A DNA stretch of 64,000 nucleotides from Dryas octopetala (GCA_963921425.1 OY992838.1:15872001-15936000); one strand, 5' to 3'. Shown: positions 22,253 to 35,059, numbered from the stretch's first letter. The notes: generated by a model not told the origin, from the sequence alone. Made by a program: numbers and translations.

Positions 22253-23600
22253 GAAAGCAAGTTCGGATTTATTTTTAATTTCTTGTACTCTTGTGAATAT
22301 TAAAGACTAGCCATTAATTGGACATAAAAAATGGTGGTTGGAGGGTATTGGGAGAGTGAGAGAGTTGCACCTATAACAAACCAAAATTCAATTAACTCCA
22401 ACAACACCTGGTACATACCATATTTACTAACATTCACTAACTCACAACATACAAACATAATAGCAAAGAAAACAACCAACCTAATGCATCGGGACCATAC
22501 TAACCTAATGCTCTACTCAATAAAAAATGAGTACAAGTTGAAAGAAGATGTTGAATGCATATAAAAGCAACAAAATCAGGACCACAGATACACAAAAAAT
22601 TCTTTTTTCATTGATTGGCACCCATTCCAAACTAAATTTACCATTACACAATAACAAAAATAGAAAATGGGAACTTATAGTACAGTGGAGCTTCACCTCT
22701 ATCCCTAAATTTGATGGGCAACTTCAGAAGCTTTCCACGTAGAAGATTCTCGAAGTTTTAGAACCGACAGACCCTTTCTCAAGCAGTGGAAGATTCGTAT
22801 TCTCTGCCCTCAATTTCTCACAAATTTCATGCTGCAACTCTAGATTGAAAATTTGAAATCAAATTAACATGTTTAGGCTGAAATGCGTGTGGAGTTATGG
22901 TATAGTTTAGAGTGACCATTATGCCATAAAAAAAAAAAAAAAAGATAAGACACGTGATTGGCACATGGTTCTATGCAAACAGAGTGTTGGAATGAGAGTG
23001 TGTAAATTGACTGAACAACCTCAATTGGCAAAATTAAAAAAGTCGAGGGACTAAATTTTCTAAATTAAACGTCAGGAGACCAAATTAGCATTAACCCCTA
23101 AATTTAATAAATGAATCATTCAGTTTTCAACAACGGTTGTACAACTGTCACACCTATAATTGAAATAAACGAGCAACGTACAATTAATAATCGTTTAGCA
23201 TTGGCAGAATCTTGCCACAATAATTTTATTTGATCATTCAACGTAGATTCGATTTCCATTGCATTTAAAACTCAATAACCATTTTAGCCTATTGCCGAAG
23301 ATCATAATATGTAGGCATAACTCGTAATAAAAACCGTACAATTGTAAGTGGACTACACACCATCAATAAGATGTGTTTAAAATATTTGCAATTTCAAAGG
23401 ATGGTTTATTGTAAGGGTGCAACTCGGGCGGGTTAGAAGGTCAACCCAAGCTCAATCCATGCTTTATTTTTCGGCTTCGGTTTCAGGTTTAGGCAGGTTG
23501 GAAATAAGTGAACCCAACACAACCCAACAATAACTCGGATTGGGCTTAACCCGCGAAATCAAGACATGGGTTGGGATCTACCCGCGAAAAAAAACCATAA

Positions 23601-24419
23601 AGGTAAATTAAAATTTAATACCTCAACTATACATCGTTTTTCAAGTCGATACCTAATGTTTAAAAAGTTGCACTTTTATACCTCTACTTTAATTTCGTGT
23701 CAATTTAATACCTCTATTACTTTGACTGTCAAGATGTCCGTTATATGCTTACATGGCGCTTATGTGGCCCAAATAGACCCTACTACCAAGCGTCCACCTG
23801 ACTTCTTAATAAAGGCCATGTAGATTAATGAGCCAAGTGGACAAAAATTAATGAAAGCCACTAATTTCTTTTTCAAAAAACCATTAAACCCTTTATAAAC
23901 AAAAGCAAAAAAACAACTAAATGAAATAAAAGCAAACAAACAAAAAGACAAATGGAAACCTAACACCCTCTTTCGTCTTCTTCCCCCACTCTATTTCTTC
24001 TTCTTCTTCTTCTGCATATCTTCCACATATGAACCACTGAAACCTAGCAGTCCCATATGAACAATTGAAACCTATATGAACAATTTATTCTTCTGCATTT
24101 CCTCTTCTTCTTCACCACCCACACTGCCACCACCCCTGCATCTCCCATTTGAACAAATGCAACTCAATCCATAATTTGCACATAATCAACCATGAGAAAA
24201 ATTAAAATTAAAGTCAACCAAATGAACAATAAAATTAATTAAAATAATTATAAAACAAAAACCCAGCAGCCCACCCAACCACGAGCATCCTCATCCTCCT
24301 TCAACCAAGTTCACCAAATTAAAGATCTAAAATCACAACTCACATATCTATAAAAAGGAATTTGAATCTCGGTAATCTGACCTTGCAGCCCTTTTAGCAT
24401 ATCAGAGATAGAGAGGAAG

Positions 24420-24512
<93 letters not shown>

Positions 24513-25106
24513 AAAAAAAAAAAAAAAAAAAAAAAGGTCGTCGGACCGGCAACAAGAAGCCGTCGAATCTAGGACGACTTGCCGATGAAGGTGACTGGCG
24601 AGGCGGTCCCAAATCTTGCAGAAGGTGAAGGGGTCGGAGGGGAATGAAGTTAGGGGGGCTTGGGTTGGGGGAATCTGGAGGGGTGAGGACGTAAGAAGGT
24701 TGTCGGACCGGCGAGAAGAAGTGGCTAAAACCAGGATGGCTTGCCAGTGAGGGTGACAAAGGAAGAGGGAGGAATTTTTTCAGGTTGGGGCTGGGTGATG
24801 CACTGCTTCTGCCTGCTGGGTTTTTTTTGTCCTTTCTAATTATTTATTTTTCTTTTGTTTTTAAAAGATTAATGGTTGCTAATTGCTATATAAAAAAGGT
24901 GTAAATGAGTTTTTTATTATTTTTTTGTCCACGTGGAACTTTTTAAGAAGTCTAGTTAACATTTAACGGTTTTTTTGACGGAAAATGTTACAGAGGTATG
25001 CAATTGTCACGAAATTGAAGTTGAGGTTTATATATGCAACTTTTTAAAGATGAGGTATCAACTTGAAATACGAAGTATAGTTGAGGTATTAAAATGTAAT
25101 TTACTC
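23601..25106. mobile_element. MULE-type TIR element nested in the hAT
   Basis: Inverted repeats of about 120 bp share TTTAATACCTCAACTATAC and TTTAAAAAGTTGCA (left from 23601, right to 25106). The flanking 9-mers AAACCATAA and AAAAAATAA agree at 7 of 9 positions. The interior is non-coding with a long GA/GACA microsatellite and a poly-A run. Confidence 0.7.
24425..24535. repeat. GA / GACA microsatellite plus poly-A
   Basis: A long GA run is followed by six GACA units and about 24 adenines. Confidence 0.95.
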
Positions 25107-25329
25107 AAAAAATAATCTTGATCAAAGTAAAACACAACAACCTGTCAATTAATAAACACCCTAGTTCAACATTTCAAAATTTAAAATATCAATGTTTAAA
25201 TTACCAACAATCCCTCCAAGTCTTCAACATGAAATGAGAAAGAATCAATGTTAAAGTATTATCCTTACAAATAAAATACAATCATGCCTTCAAGGTTTCA
25301 ACAAAAATATATTAAAACCACATAAACAC

Positions 25330-26420
25330 ATAAACGATTAAACTCCAGATCTGAGGAAGCCCCAAATTGATCTATAGCAAGCCAACAAGCACCAAAATTT
25401 GATATGTTCATGAATTCACACACTTTTATATCCCTTTTACTTGGTTTTTATAAGAGCATTTGAATAAAAGTTTTGAATTTCATTTAGTTTTGTGTTTTTG
25501 GTTTCCAAGCAACAAAATATGAAATTGCACCAATTCTTCTCCTAAATAGATTTTGACATGAATCCAATTGGAAATGGAAGCTAACACCTTGAAGTTATTT
25601 CAGGCTAAATTTCGTGAAATTTGAAGACTTCTAAGGTGTTCATTTTTAATTTCAAAGTTAGCCCAAAACAGCACCCGAGGAGAACTGCGTCAGCTGCATT
25701 GTATGGGGCATAACTTTTTGAACTGAGCTTGGATTGACGCATATGATATATGGTTGGAAAGAAGACATCTAAATTTTTTCATTGATGTAAAGCATTCAAA
25801 TCGTACTCCAAAAACAGCTCAGAAATTCTGTCAGAAAAAGGACAAATGGTCAAAAGGCATCTTTCCATTTTGAGTAAAGCTAGTTTATGTCTTCTTTCCT
25901 ACTCTTGGTCCACCCATTCTGAACAAAGGCTCTTCCCAACAATGTGAAGACTCCAAATGAAGCAAAGGGAACATCTACATATCTCCACAACTATGAAGGA
26001 TCAACCCTAGGAAGATAAAATATAATATTCACATTTTTTGAACTCACCTAACCTTATCACTTCATTTCCTTTGATCTTAGCCCTTCATCTCATCTCAAAA
26101 ACACTTTCGCATAAAAAAGAACCCAACCATAATACTCTCAATTTCGAAATCCCTCTCTCCAACCTCTCCCATTCTCTCCAACTTCACTCATCTCTCAAAA
26201 TCAACTAGTTTGTTTGTTAGCTTTAACAACTCTAAAATCAACTAAGCTTGTGTTGAAGTCCCAATTCAATCTCTTGGGTACCACAAACCCATTACTTCCA
26301 ATTCCATACTAAAACTTGACAACCTTGCACTTGAGGTAAAACATCATAAACAAATAACAAACTTCAACTCTTCAAGATCTAGGAATCCCCAAACTAGATC
26401 TTCAACAAGCCAACAAGTTC
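25330..26420 (+). repeat. Degenerate direct repeats bounding about 940 bp
   Basis: A segment of about 75 bp (CATAAACA, AGATCT, GAA-CCCCAAA, AAGCCAACAAG in order) occurs at 25330-25405 and again at 26345-26420. The DNA between has no recognisable coding content. It could be an old insertion or a local duplication in the hAT 3' region. Confidence 0.4.
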
Positions 26421-26696
26421 GAAACAAATTTTTAAAATAAACTGACATAAAGATAAGAGAATTACTCAAGAAGAAGAGTTGTAAATTACTATGAAGTTGT
26501 TTGAGCAATAAATCTTAGTACTAAAACTAAATTATAAAAGGGTATATATATATGTTCAAGTCACATACAAGTTTAGACTTATGTAGTGCATGAAACTTTA
26601 ACACCAAACGACTCAAAAGTATCAGCCAGATCTGCAAAATGCAAATAGGTTAGGTTTTATTCCATTAAAAGGTTTAGAAAATAATAAGTAGTAAGT

Positions 26697-27365
26697 TTAA
26701 GATAGAATACCTATTTCTACCTCCTCAAGAATCTCTAGCTTCTCTTCAACCTCAATTGGGGTAGGTGAAATCCTCAACCAATCTTGGGCACAAATAAAAG
26801 CTTCCACAATTTTTGGAGCCAAAGAGCTACGAAACTGGTCAAGTACTCGACCCCTTGTACTAAATGCAGATTCAGAAGCGACTGTAGATATAGGAATTTC
26901 CAAAATGTGCCTTGAATATGAGAAATAATGCAATATGAAGTTGATTTTTCTTTCCACCAACTCAAAATGTCAAAGTAAGATATTTTACTTTCAACACATT
27001 CTTCTAAGTAACGATCTAATTCAGGCTTTATTATCATTTCCTCTAATAATAAAAAGCCGTCCCAACCCCTGCTATCTTCCTCAATGATGTCATCTACATT
27101 AGTTGGAGTGTCAATTGATAAATAGAATTCGTGAAGTTTTAGCAATGTACTTTGGACCTTTCCAATTATTTCATCAACCTTGTCACTTTCAGAACTTTTG
27201 GAATAACACCACTTAACAAACTTTAACCTATAACGAGAATCTAAAACTACAGCAATGATCAATATCACATTCACTTTATCGATGTCACAATACTTATTAA
27301 ATTTGGACTGCATCTTCAAGGTCATATATATCACAAAAGAATGCATCATCACTCTTAGTCTATTT
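26697..27365 (-). pseudogene. hAT transposase, C-terminal half (RICESLEEPER-like)
   Basis: Two overlapping minus-strand frames give MQSKFNKYCDIDKVN, AVVLDSRYRLKFVKWCYS, SRGWDGFLLLEEMIIKPELD, RYLEECVE and, after a frame change near 26960, the hAT dimerisation domain [45 protein letters not shown]. This is the signature C-terminal block of RICESLEEPER/DAYSLEEPER and related hAT proteins, which bind DNA as dimers. One frameshift is evident. The N-terminal half lies at 30850-32037, separated by inserted DNA. Confidence 0.9.
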
Positions 27366-27499
27366 CAAAAGAAGAGTTTAAATCCTATTCACCTCAAGGA
27401 AATATGGATCATTTCATAATAGCACAGTAATTCCAGTTTATGCCCTTCACCATTTTTGTATGCTTCACAATAATTCATTTCATAAGTACATAATTAAAA

Positions 27500-28486
27500 T
27501 CAAGGAGTAAAATTTCGGTTTCAAGGAAATTTTCGTAGAAATTTCGATTAAAATTTCGATTTCAGCAAAATTAGATAAAAACAACGGAAATTTTGAATGA
27601 AATTGACCATATGTTTATTTAACATATTATCTACTACATGGATAAAAAACATTGAAGAAACCAAATTATATAGTAGGTTTCATGCGATATAAGGTGAATA
27701 TAATGCGCGTTGGAGGCAAATACTGTTAAAAAGATAGGTCACCAATTAATAATTATATAAATAACACCTCAAATTTATTTATATTACAATATTAAATCAT
27801 AAATTAAATAAGTATTTAATACCACATAGAGTTTCTAGCAGGTTCAAAATTTCACTGTCTTCAGTATCATCATGTCCATATGTTTATTTAACATATTATT
27901 TACTACATTAATAAAAAGACATTGAAGAAACCAAATTATATAGTAGGTTTCATGTGATATAAGATGAACATAATATAGGCTGGAGGCAAATACTGTTAAA
28001 TAAAATTAGTATAATGAATAAATGAAATTAGTATATTTTTTATACTCTATAATCTATACATTAAATCTTAATACTAAACCCTATATACCCTAATACTATT
28101 TATATTCTATAATATACACACTAAACTCTATATACTTTATAATTTATTCTCTATATTGTTTAGAATATGGTATAAAATATTAGGATTTAGGCCCTTTAGG
28201 GTATTTTTTTAATTATGTTTTATATAGAAATGTATTAGAGTTTACTAGTTTAAGATTTAAAAACAACTAAACGAAATCTCAAAACGGCCAAACGAAACCC
28301 CAAACCCTATTTTTTCTTTTCAATTGGCCAAATGCCACAAACCCCAATCAACCCTAAACCTTTTATTTTTCTTTCCTTTTCTTTTTTTTCTTTTTTTAAC
28401 CACGTGACTCTCCAGTCTTCTCTTTTTCTTTTCTTTTTTCTTTTTCTCTGTTGTGGCTTTGTCTCATTTCTCACCATCCCACTGTG

Positions 28487-28530
<44 letters not shown>

Positions 28531-28886
28531 CATCTCCATCACCATTACAGCCCACCCTCCTCTCTTTCTCCCTCATCTCCCCCCTGCCGCCGAAACCCAT
28601 CCCCTCCTCTCTTCCTCCCTCACTACCTCAACTCGTCCCAAAACCAGTCCCTCTCTTTCTCCCTCAATCTCTAAAAACCCAGCCTCCCCAAAAACACCCA
28701 GTCCCTCTCTTCCCAGAAAAATCTCACCGGCCGAAAATTGTCAAAATTTCGAGGATTTCGGATAAAATAGCGAAATTTCGATGAAATCATCGAAATTTTG
28801 ATGAGATTTCATTGGGTTCTTGATAAAATTTCCATACCCTTACAAAATGAAAATTTCGTTGAAATTTTTGAAATTTAACTCCCTGA
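27500..28886. mobile_element. TIR element of 1.39 kb nested in the hAT
   Basis: The left end TCAAGGAGTAAAATTTC and the right end (reverse complement TCAGGGAGTTAAATTTC) are 17-bp inverted repeats with two mismatches. TTAAAA lies on both sides (27494-27499, 28887-28892). Repeated GAAATTTCG phrases fill both sub-terminal regions. It contains a direct repeat of about 130 bp (27608-27735 and 27874-28003) and a TC microsatellite near 28490. Superfamily not determined. Confidence 0.7.
28489..28526 (+). repeat. TC microsatellite
   Basis: A run of TC dinucleotides. It produces spurious Ser-Leu open frames on both strands. Confidence 0.9.
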
Positions 28887-29024
28887 TTAAAAGTAATAGG
28901 ACATAATTGAACCTTCAAAATTAACATAAGTATATCGGTAGGCATTTAAGGTTTGAAACATATGTAAAGCTATCAACAAGTTTCATAAGTAATCTTGGTT
29001 TCATTTCATAATTCGTCAACAAGT

Positions 29025-30850
29025 GTTAGGTCCTATCAAAACCAACAAGTGGCTTGCAACCCTTAATCAAACCCCTTTTACAAGCTTTGAAACATATATA
29101 CATTCTCTGAAAAACATGATCATTGCCTCTTAACTTTGTCTGGATCACAACGGTACTTTGTAGATTTTGTCTCTTGAGCTCTTCAGCATAATCCCAGAGT
29201 CTAGCATGTTGTTCTTTAATGCTGCCCATGACTCTTTTTGTAGCTTTCCTCTTCGCTGTAATTTATACCCTTGATTTTTAGTGATGTCAATACTGTAATG
29301 TTTCCTCACAGTCTTCATGAAGCCCCCACTTTCCACTTGGGATTCATCCTCAATTCTTCATCATATTTTTCCGCTAGCCAACTCGCAATTGCAAATTTTC
29401 TATGTTACTCCCTTGAACATGCATGCCTTTTTTTGAAGGTTATAATCACAAATGTTGTAGACCTTTTCTGTTTACTTGCATACACTAACCAAGGACAACT
29501 ACCAATTTCACAAGCACCCTTACACTTCACCCTAACTCTCCTAGTGTCATTCCTTAGGAACTTAATCTACTTACTTGTCTTAATGTCATACTCTCTTATG
29601 GCCTTTGTACATTCTTCCTTATTGGGAAATGTTAATCCCAATTCCAACTTCAGATTCCTTAAGTACGTTAGTTTCCCTTCTCCACACTCTGAATTTAGAA
29701 AGTTTTTTCTTAGGCCTCTTTCTCATATCATTTTCATCAAATCCATACTCATCCAAGCTAGCTATCTATCAAATCCATCAGAGCATATTCAATAGGCTTA
29801 CTTGTGCCTAGTCCCAAAGCCTTACCTAGTCCCAAATCAACATCTTCATCTTCATACTCATCTTCTACCTCTTCTTCAACATCAACATACTTATTGAACA
29901 ACTCATCATCCTCTTTGTGATTATCTTGCTCATAATCACTATCCACAAAGTCATCATCCTTTTCCACAGCATCATGTAGGTCCTCATTTGCATTCTCATT
30001 CTACTTATCTTCTATCACCTCAACATCAACAATTATTTTCTTACATTTGCATTTACCTTAATCTTGAGATATTTCTTGAACCTCATCTCTAACCTAATGG
30101 TTCTTCTACAATCTCTTCTGCATGCCCAACATCTTCTGGAGGTTCTTCATTTTGGAAGAAACTTTCCCACACTTCACTAGCAGAAATTGGCTTAACATAG
30201 ACCACAGCTCTGCCATTGTGAATGGTAAAACTAATGCACTCTAGGCCCGACCTGGAGGGCAGAGGGGGCTGGGCACCACGTAGGGCCCTGACAAGTATAA
30301 GGCCTCATTTTGGTCCACTAGTTTTTAAGCCTACTAAGAAATAAAAATTTCTTTATTTGTTTTCTTTTGTGGACTCAATCTTCACTTGTTTTCTTGTTTT
30401 TAAGCCCATAGTTGGACTTATCCTCCTTCAAATAGATGAGCCTCTCTTTTTAAAATTAAGCAGCCCAATATTTTTTTGTTATGAATGGATCTTTTTCTTT
30501 AAAATAAGGCTTATTATAACAAAGTAACATCTAACATTTTGTTCACTAGTTTTTCTTGTCATCTCCCTCACTCTTTTATCTCTTTCCATGTCTTCTCTCT
30601 CTTTCTCTTTTTTTCTCTTGCTTGTTTTGTTCAATTAGTTTTTATTAATCAAAAAATTTGTTAGAGATATTAGTAAACGATTGTTTGGGTGGAAAATTTT
30701 TGTCCAATAATTTTTTTTGTTTATACAAAAGGCCTCAACTTTGATTTTCGCCTAGGGCTTCCTAGTTTCTTGGACCGGCTCTGAAGCACTCAAGTAGTAT
30801 TTTATCACTAGTCACATGCACCATACATTGGAAGTGATATAAGTAGACCA
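29025..30850 (-). pseudogene. mudrA-type MULE transposase remnant, N-terminal and DNA-binding part
   Basis: The minus strand reads an N-terminal stretch (SDKILLECISFTIHNGRAV, YVKPIS), an acidic linker (29758-29967, many E and D), then the mudrA DNA-binding domain: FPNKEECTKAIREYDIKT, RVRVKCKGACEIGSCPWLVY, ASKQKRSTTFVIITFKKRHA, WLAEKYDEELRMNPKWKVGA, SIDITKNQGY, and finally AMIMFSRECIY-like and GCKPLVGFDRT. Cys residues of the finger are present. The catalytic DDE region is absent because similarity ends at about 29025. Several frame changes exist. A hAT MITE (30242-30783) lies inside. The exact junction with hAT sequence lies between about 30790 and 30850. Confidence 0.8.
30242..30783. mobile_element. 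hAT MITE (542 bp)
   Basis: The right end, read inward, is CAGAGCCGGTCC and the left end is TAGGCCCGACC, hAT-type termini. The flanking octamers ATGCACTC (30234-30241) and AAGCACTC (30784-30791) match at 7 of 8. Sub-terminal phrases AGGCCTCA occur in inverted arrangement. No coding capacity. Confidence 0.8.
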
Positions 30851-32037
30851 TGATACACATTGTGTAATAAGGTAAAAGTGTCCAAGAAACTTGGACAAAT
30901 TTTTCATTGAACTCTCATCATCACTGCCAAAATCAACTCTAAAGTTTGCATCTTGCTCGTGCAAACACTCAAATGTACATTAATATTCAAGAGCAACATT
31001 TAGCATCAGATAAGTTGAGTTCCAACGTGTTTGTACATCTAAAAACAAAGACTTCTTAGATGGAATTCTTTCTTCTTTTGCACACTTTTTGAAGTCTTCC
31101 AATCTAGTAGGAGAACTTTGTACATACTTTAGATAAGAATGAAGATGAGATAATGAGTCTCTTACCTCATTAATTTCATCCCTAGTCTATAAGGTTCAAA
31201 TGTGTGCAAAAACCTCACATGAAAAAAAAAAAAAAACTCACCAGTCAACAACAAACTATTTCTCCTATTAAACCTTCTAACCAAACTTGCTGCTGTAATA
31301 TTGGAACTTGCATTATCAATTGTGATCGTCCACAATTTGTCAATACCATAACCCAACAAACAATTCTCCACAACTTGTGAAATGACTTCACCACGATGTG
31401 AAGTCGGAATCACATAAAAGTTAATGATTCTTTTTTGTAACACCCAATTTTTATCAATGAAATGTGCTGTAAGGCACATATATATCCAAGGTTTTGAATG
31501 GACGTCCACAAATCAGTTGTGAGGCACACTCTTGATTGGCATGTCTAAAACAATTCCCTCAAATCTTTTTTTTTTCATCCTTATACTTAACACAATCTTT
31601 CGTAACTGTTGTACGCGACAACAATTTAAACCTTGGTTGTGCACAAACCATAAAAAACCTAAAACCATCCTTTTTCACATAACTAAATGGTAATTCATCA
31701 ACAATAATCATTTGAGTAAATTCCTTCCAACAAATCTCTACATCAAATTTTCAGCTGGACAGATTTTGTGATGTGGACAGATTATATGGATACTTTGGGC
31801 ATTTTTCAAGATGCCTCCACACTGCACTAGTTCCTAAGGAACTAGGACATGAAAATACTTTCTTACAATAGTTACAGGTGCATTCATCATCTACTTCTGT
31901 CTGTATTTTTAAGTCTCTCGAAATGCTCCCATATCCCAGACTTTGCAGTATAAGGTTTTTTGCGTTTAGAACTTACCTCATAATCTGCACTACTAGGCTC
32001 TATTGAAATTTGTAGAGTATTTTCTACCATTTATGAG
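30850..32037 (-). pseudogene. hAT transposase, N-terminal half (BED finger)
   Basis: The minus strand from an ATG at about 32037 reads SGIWEHFERLKNTDR, then a BED-type finger (CNYCKKVFSCPSSLGTS, VWRHLEKC). Downstream come WIYMCLTAHFIDKNWVLQKR, IINFYVIPTSHRGEVISQVV, ENCLLGYGIDKLWTITIDNA, SSN, IPSKKSLFLDVQTRWNSTYL and MLNVALEY, then KNLSKFLGHFYLITQ, the canonical order in RICESLEEPER-like transposases. The TIDNASSN block includes an Asp typical of the catalytic core. Stops and frame changes occur, so it is not functional. Confidence 0.85.
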
Positions 32038-33188
32038 GATGACATACACCTATAAAGACATGCGTAGAAATTAACATTAGAAAAATAAAGGGGAAAATAA
32101 GCATATAAAATAATTAAAATAAGAATTGCATCATAAAATAATTAAAATTCAGAGCAGCAGAGATAAAACTTAAAAGAAAATTGTGCAGTGATAAAGAATT
32201 AAAGAGGGCTTACAGAGATGACGAAGTCGAGAGGCTAAAATGATCTGAAAAATTAGGAGACCCAATGAACAAACGAGTGTAAGCTGAGTTTGCTTACTGT
32301 ATCACATAAAAGAGGGGTTTGAATACATAATTTATAGATATAATTAGTTAATTAAAAGAGAAGAAGAAGAAGATCGAGGAAGCAATAACTCCATAAATCT
32401 TTGGCTGGAGCAATCATAAAAAGAACAAATCAAAGGACTTACCAGGGTGGAGTGAGGTGCATGTTGACAGCTACGATGGAATGAGGATGCGAGAGGTGGA
32501 GAGGAAGGAGAATTTGGCTTCGGTAGCGATACTTGGAGTATGATAGATTGAAAATAGAACTAGAAAGAGATTGAGAGTCTGAAAAGCAAAACACTAGAAC
32601 ACGATAATTGGAATATGTCTTCTTAGATATCAACTTAGGGTTTACTTCAATGTGTGGTTGTGATCTTCTGAGACCATCATCCACTAGTTCATATATTAAC
32701 TTAATATAACAAAAATATAAACTAGAAGCCATAAATTAAACAAATATAGTATTATGATATACGTTATTTAACTTTTGCACCATTAATGGTTTATATTTTC
32801 ATATAACTAATGTAAATTTTAAAGTAATATACTAATATAAAACATATTTTAGTTCGGGTTGAAACATGGGTGGGCATGACCTTTGCCCACGCCCGGCCCA
32901 AAAAGTTTAGACTTTTTCAAACCCCCACACATGGGTTCAATTACCGGGTTAGGTTCGAGCGGGTTCGAGTTAACGTGGCCCAAGTTGCACCCCTGGTTCA
33001 TTGTGTGGTGTGAAAAACACAAATATTCAATAGTTCATACTGGATCATACAGTTTGTACACATACTGGGAAAACACAGTTAATAGTGGTCAACCTCGTCC
33101 CAACCGTCTCTTGGAAGGGTTGATAAAATATGTCTTCAGAGCTTGAACGAGATCGCTTTTTTTTTTTTTTTCTGCCCTCTACCCTTGG

Positions 33189-35059
33189 TTAATTCATCTT
33201 TTGCAAATTTTTTAGGAAATTCGATAGAGCAATAAGCTCCACTTGGTCCTCATCATCATTATGACCGTCTTCCTTGCCCTGTTGCTGAGTACCTGTTGTA
33301 TTCACATCAAGCTTCCATGAGGCCATTAGCTTACACATATGTTTGTATATTCTTGAGAATTTGATATATATGGTCGACCCTAAACGCATGAAATACACGT
33401 ACCCCTATATACCATCTCATCATCACCACGAATAAACGATAATGACATCTCAGCTCAGCTATCATCCGAACTCCAACCACAACCTAAACTTGTAATATAT
33501 GATCTTCTTCATTACCACAATGGTTGTTATCTGCTCTTCGATCTTGTGGTGTATACACCACTGCTATCTTGCAAACCTTATCCATATATTGGATCACCAA
33601 CGACAGGGTTTTCAGGTTCCTTTCTATCAAATGGTTGAACATTATTAGCAGCCAGTGTGCTTTCCTCGATTACCACATCATGCACCCTTTCATGACCCTG
33701 GTTATCTACTCCAACATTTGTGGGATGACAATTCTTGCCTAACCTCCCCCAGCAATAGCTTTTTTCCCCCTAACATTGTGCACCCCTCCATCGCCCAATT
33801 TAGGGTCAGTAACTACATGTGGAAATCCATCTATGGGAGTACCCACTTTGTCTTTGTGGGGTGACTCCCACTCAACAACACTCCATGCTTCCTTATCCGT
33901 TCTTGTCATTGAAAGCTCCTTGTATGCATCATCTTTCCTGGGGGGTCACTCTCTATGCACAACCGGATTATTTGTTCCCTTATTAACCACTGGCGAACCC
34001 AAAAATCTATTTGAGCCATGTATATGGGGGGATACAAACTTTTTTCTCTGCGAAACATTTTCTTTCTCCAAACCATGGTTTTCAGTGCACTCATCATCAG
34101 GTAAAGTATTTTAGGGGTTATGAGACTATTTGAACCGATGCTATTATACCCAGCTGATGCCTCGAGAAAGCTCTTCATCTCAGCCAATATGTCTTTCATT
34201 TTAGCAAACCATGCCTTCACAATGTGCGTTGTCTCGGTTAGTAGATTATTTCTAAATTCAGAAAGTTCTCCCTTCAAACTCCACAACATTGCTTGCATTA
34301 TTTCAGTATGGGGAAAGAGAGGGATTGAGAATGTCATAAGTCAATAATAACACCTAGGGTACATTATAACAACATGCAAACTATGCACAAACAATATATA
34401 ATAACTCAATTACCTGAACTGTCTCTAGCGTCTCATTCGTCAAAGGACACTGAGAAAGGTTGGCTGAGGATGTTGCTCCACTCAAATGACTTTATTTCAG
34501 CTTTTCAAGAGTCGTATCCAACCCCATCTCATTTTCAATGTTGTGCGCTTGTTCATCGGCCAGATTGTTGTCCCATCTACAATCCCAGGTCCAAATCATA
34601 CTGCACATTTAAAAGATATCTTATGTTAAACTCTTGGACACTAACTTGGTTGCATATGCACTTATAAACAAATAACAAACATATAAAAAGAAAATTTTGT
34701 TATAGAAATACTTGTGAAGGAATTTGACCACACTTATTTCTATGTCCCAAATACAGCCAACACAACACTATAAAACAATTTCAATCAGCCAAGACAACTT
34801 ATAAGACTAAAGGATATTAATAAAAGGGGATTCATAAAATAAAAGGTATCTATATATTTTTCTGATCATTGCAACAAAACAACATAATCCACAGTCATAG
34901 AAGAGTGAAGATGAGTAGGACCATCTCAATCTTTATATTTCATTCTTTGACATTTATTCCGTACTTATCACAAATAAATACCTTTATTTAGATTTAGTTA
35001 ATTTTATAGACAATTTAAGCTTGTGAACCCATATGCTAATTTGAATATGAAAATAAAGT
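33189..35059 (-). other. Decayed DNA downstream of a DUF1985-type remnant
   Basis: Minus-strand frames at 33906-34337 and 33189-33398 are protein-like (charged, few repeats) and lie downstream of the DUF1985 remnant in the same direction. They may be the remainder of that gene. No Ulp1 protease motif could be confirmed. Confidence 0.3.

Larger units (their letters stand above)
20322..23098. mobile_element. MULE with long TIRs and 9-bp target duplication
   Basis: Left inverted repeat about 20322-20618 and right about 22783-23098 pair over about 300 bp (GGGATTAATGCCAATTTGG at the left end; shared CTCTAAACTATACCATAACT and GAAATTGAGGGCAGAGAAT). The perfect 9-bp duplication TAAATTTAA lies at 20313-20321 and 23099-23107. 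The interior holds a GRF-finger gene fragment (plus) and a mudrA N-terminal fragment (minus), but no catalytic transposase domain, so it is non-autonomous. Confidence 0.93.
23412..32995 (-). mobile_element. hAT element, about 9.6 kb with nested insertions
   Basis: The left end TAAGGGTGCAACTCGGGC and the right end (reverse complement CAGGGGTGCAACTTGGGC) are hAT-type inverted repeats. The 8-bp flanks GTTTATTG (23404-23411) and GTTCATTG (32996-33003) match at 7 of 8. It encodes a RICESLEEPER-like transposase on the minus strand in two separated parts (30850-32037 and 26697-27365). Nested within are a MULE-type TIR element (23601-25106), a second TIR element (27500-28886), a mudrA remnant (29025-30850) and a hAT MITE (30242-30783). 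Without these it would be roughly 4-5 kb, an ordinary size for an autonomous plant hAT. Confidence 0.85.

Noticed and set aside
29271-29795. 174-codon plus-strand open frame
   Set aside because: It is the antisense of the mudrA remnant, whose minus-strand translation matches a known domain.
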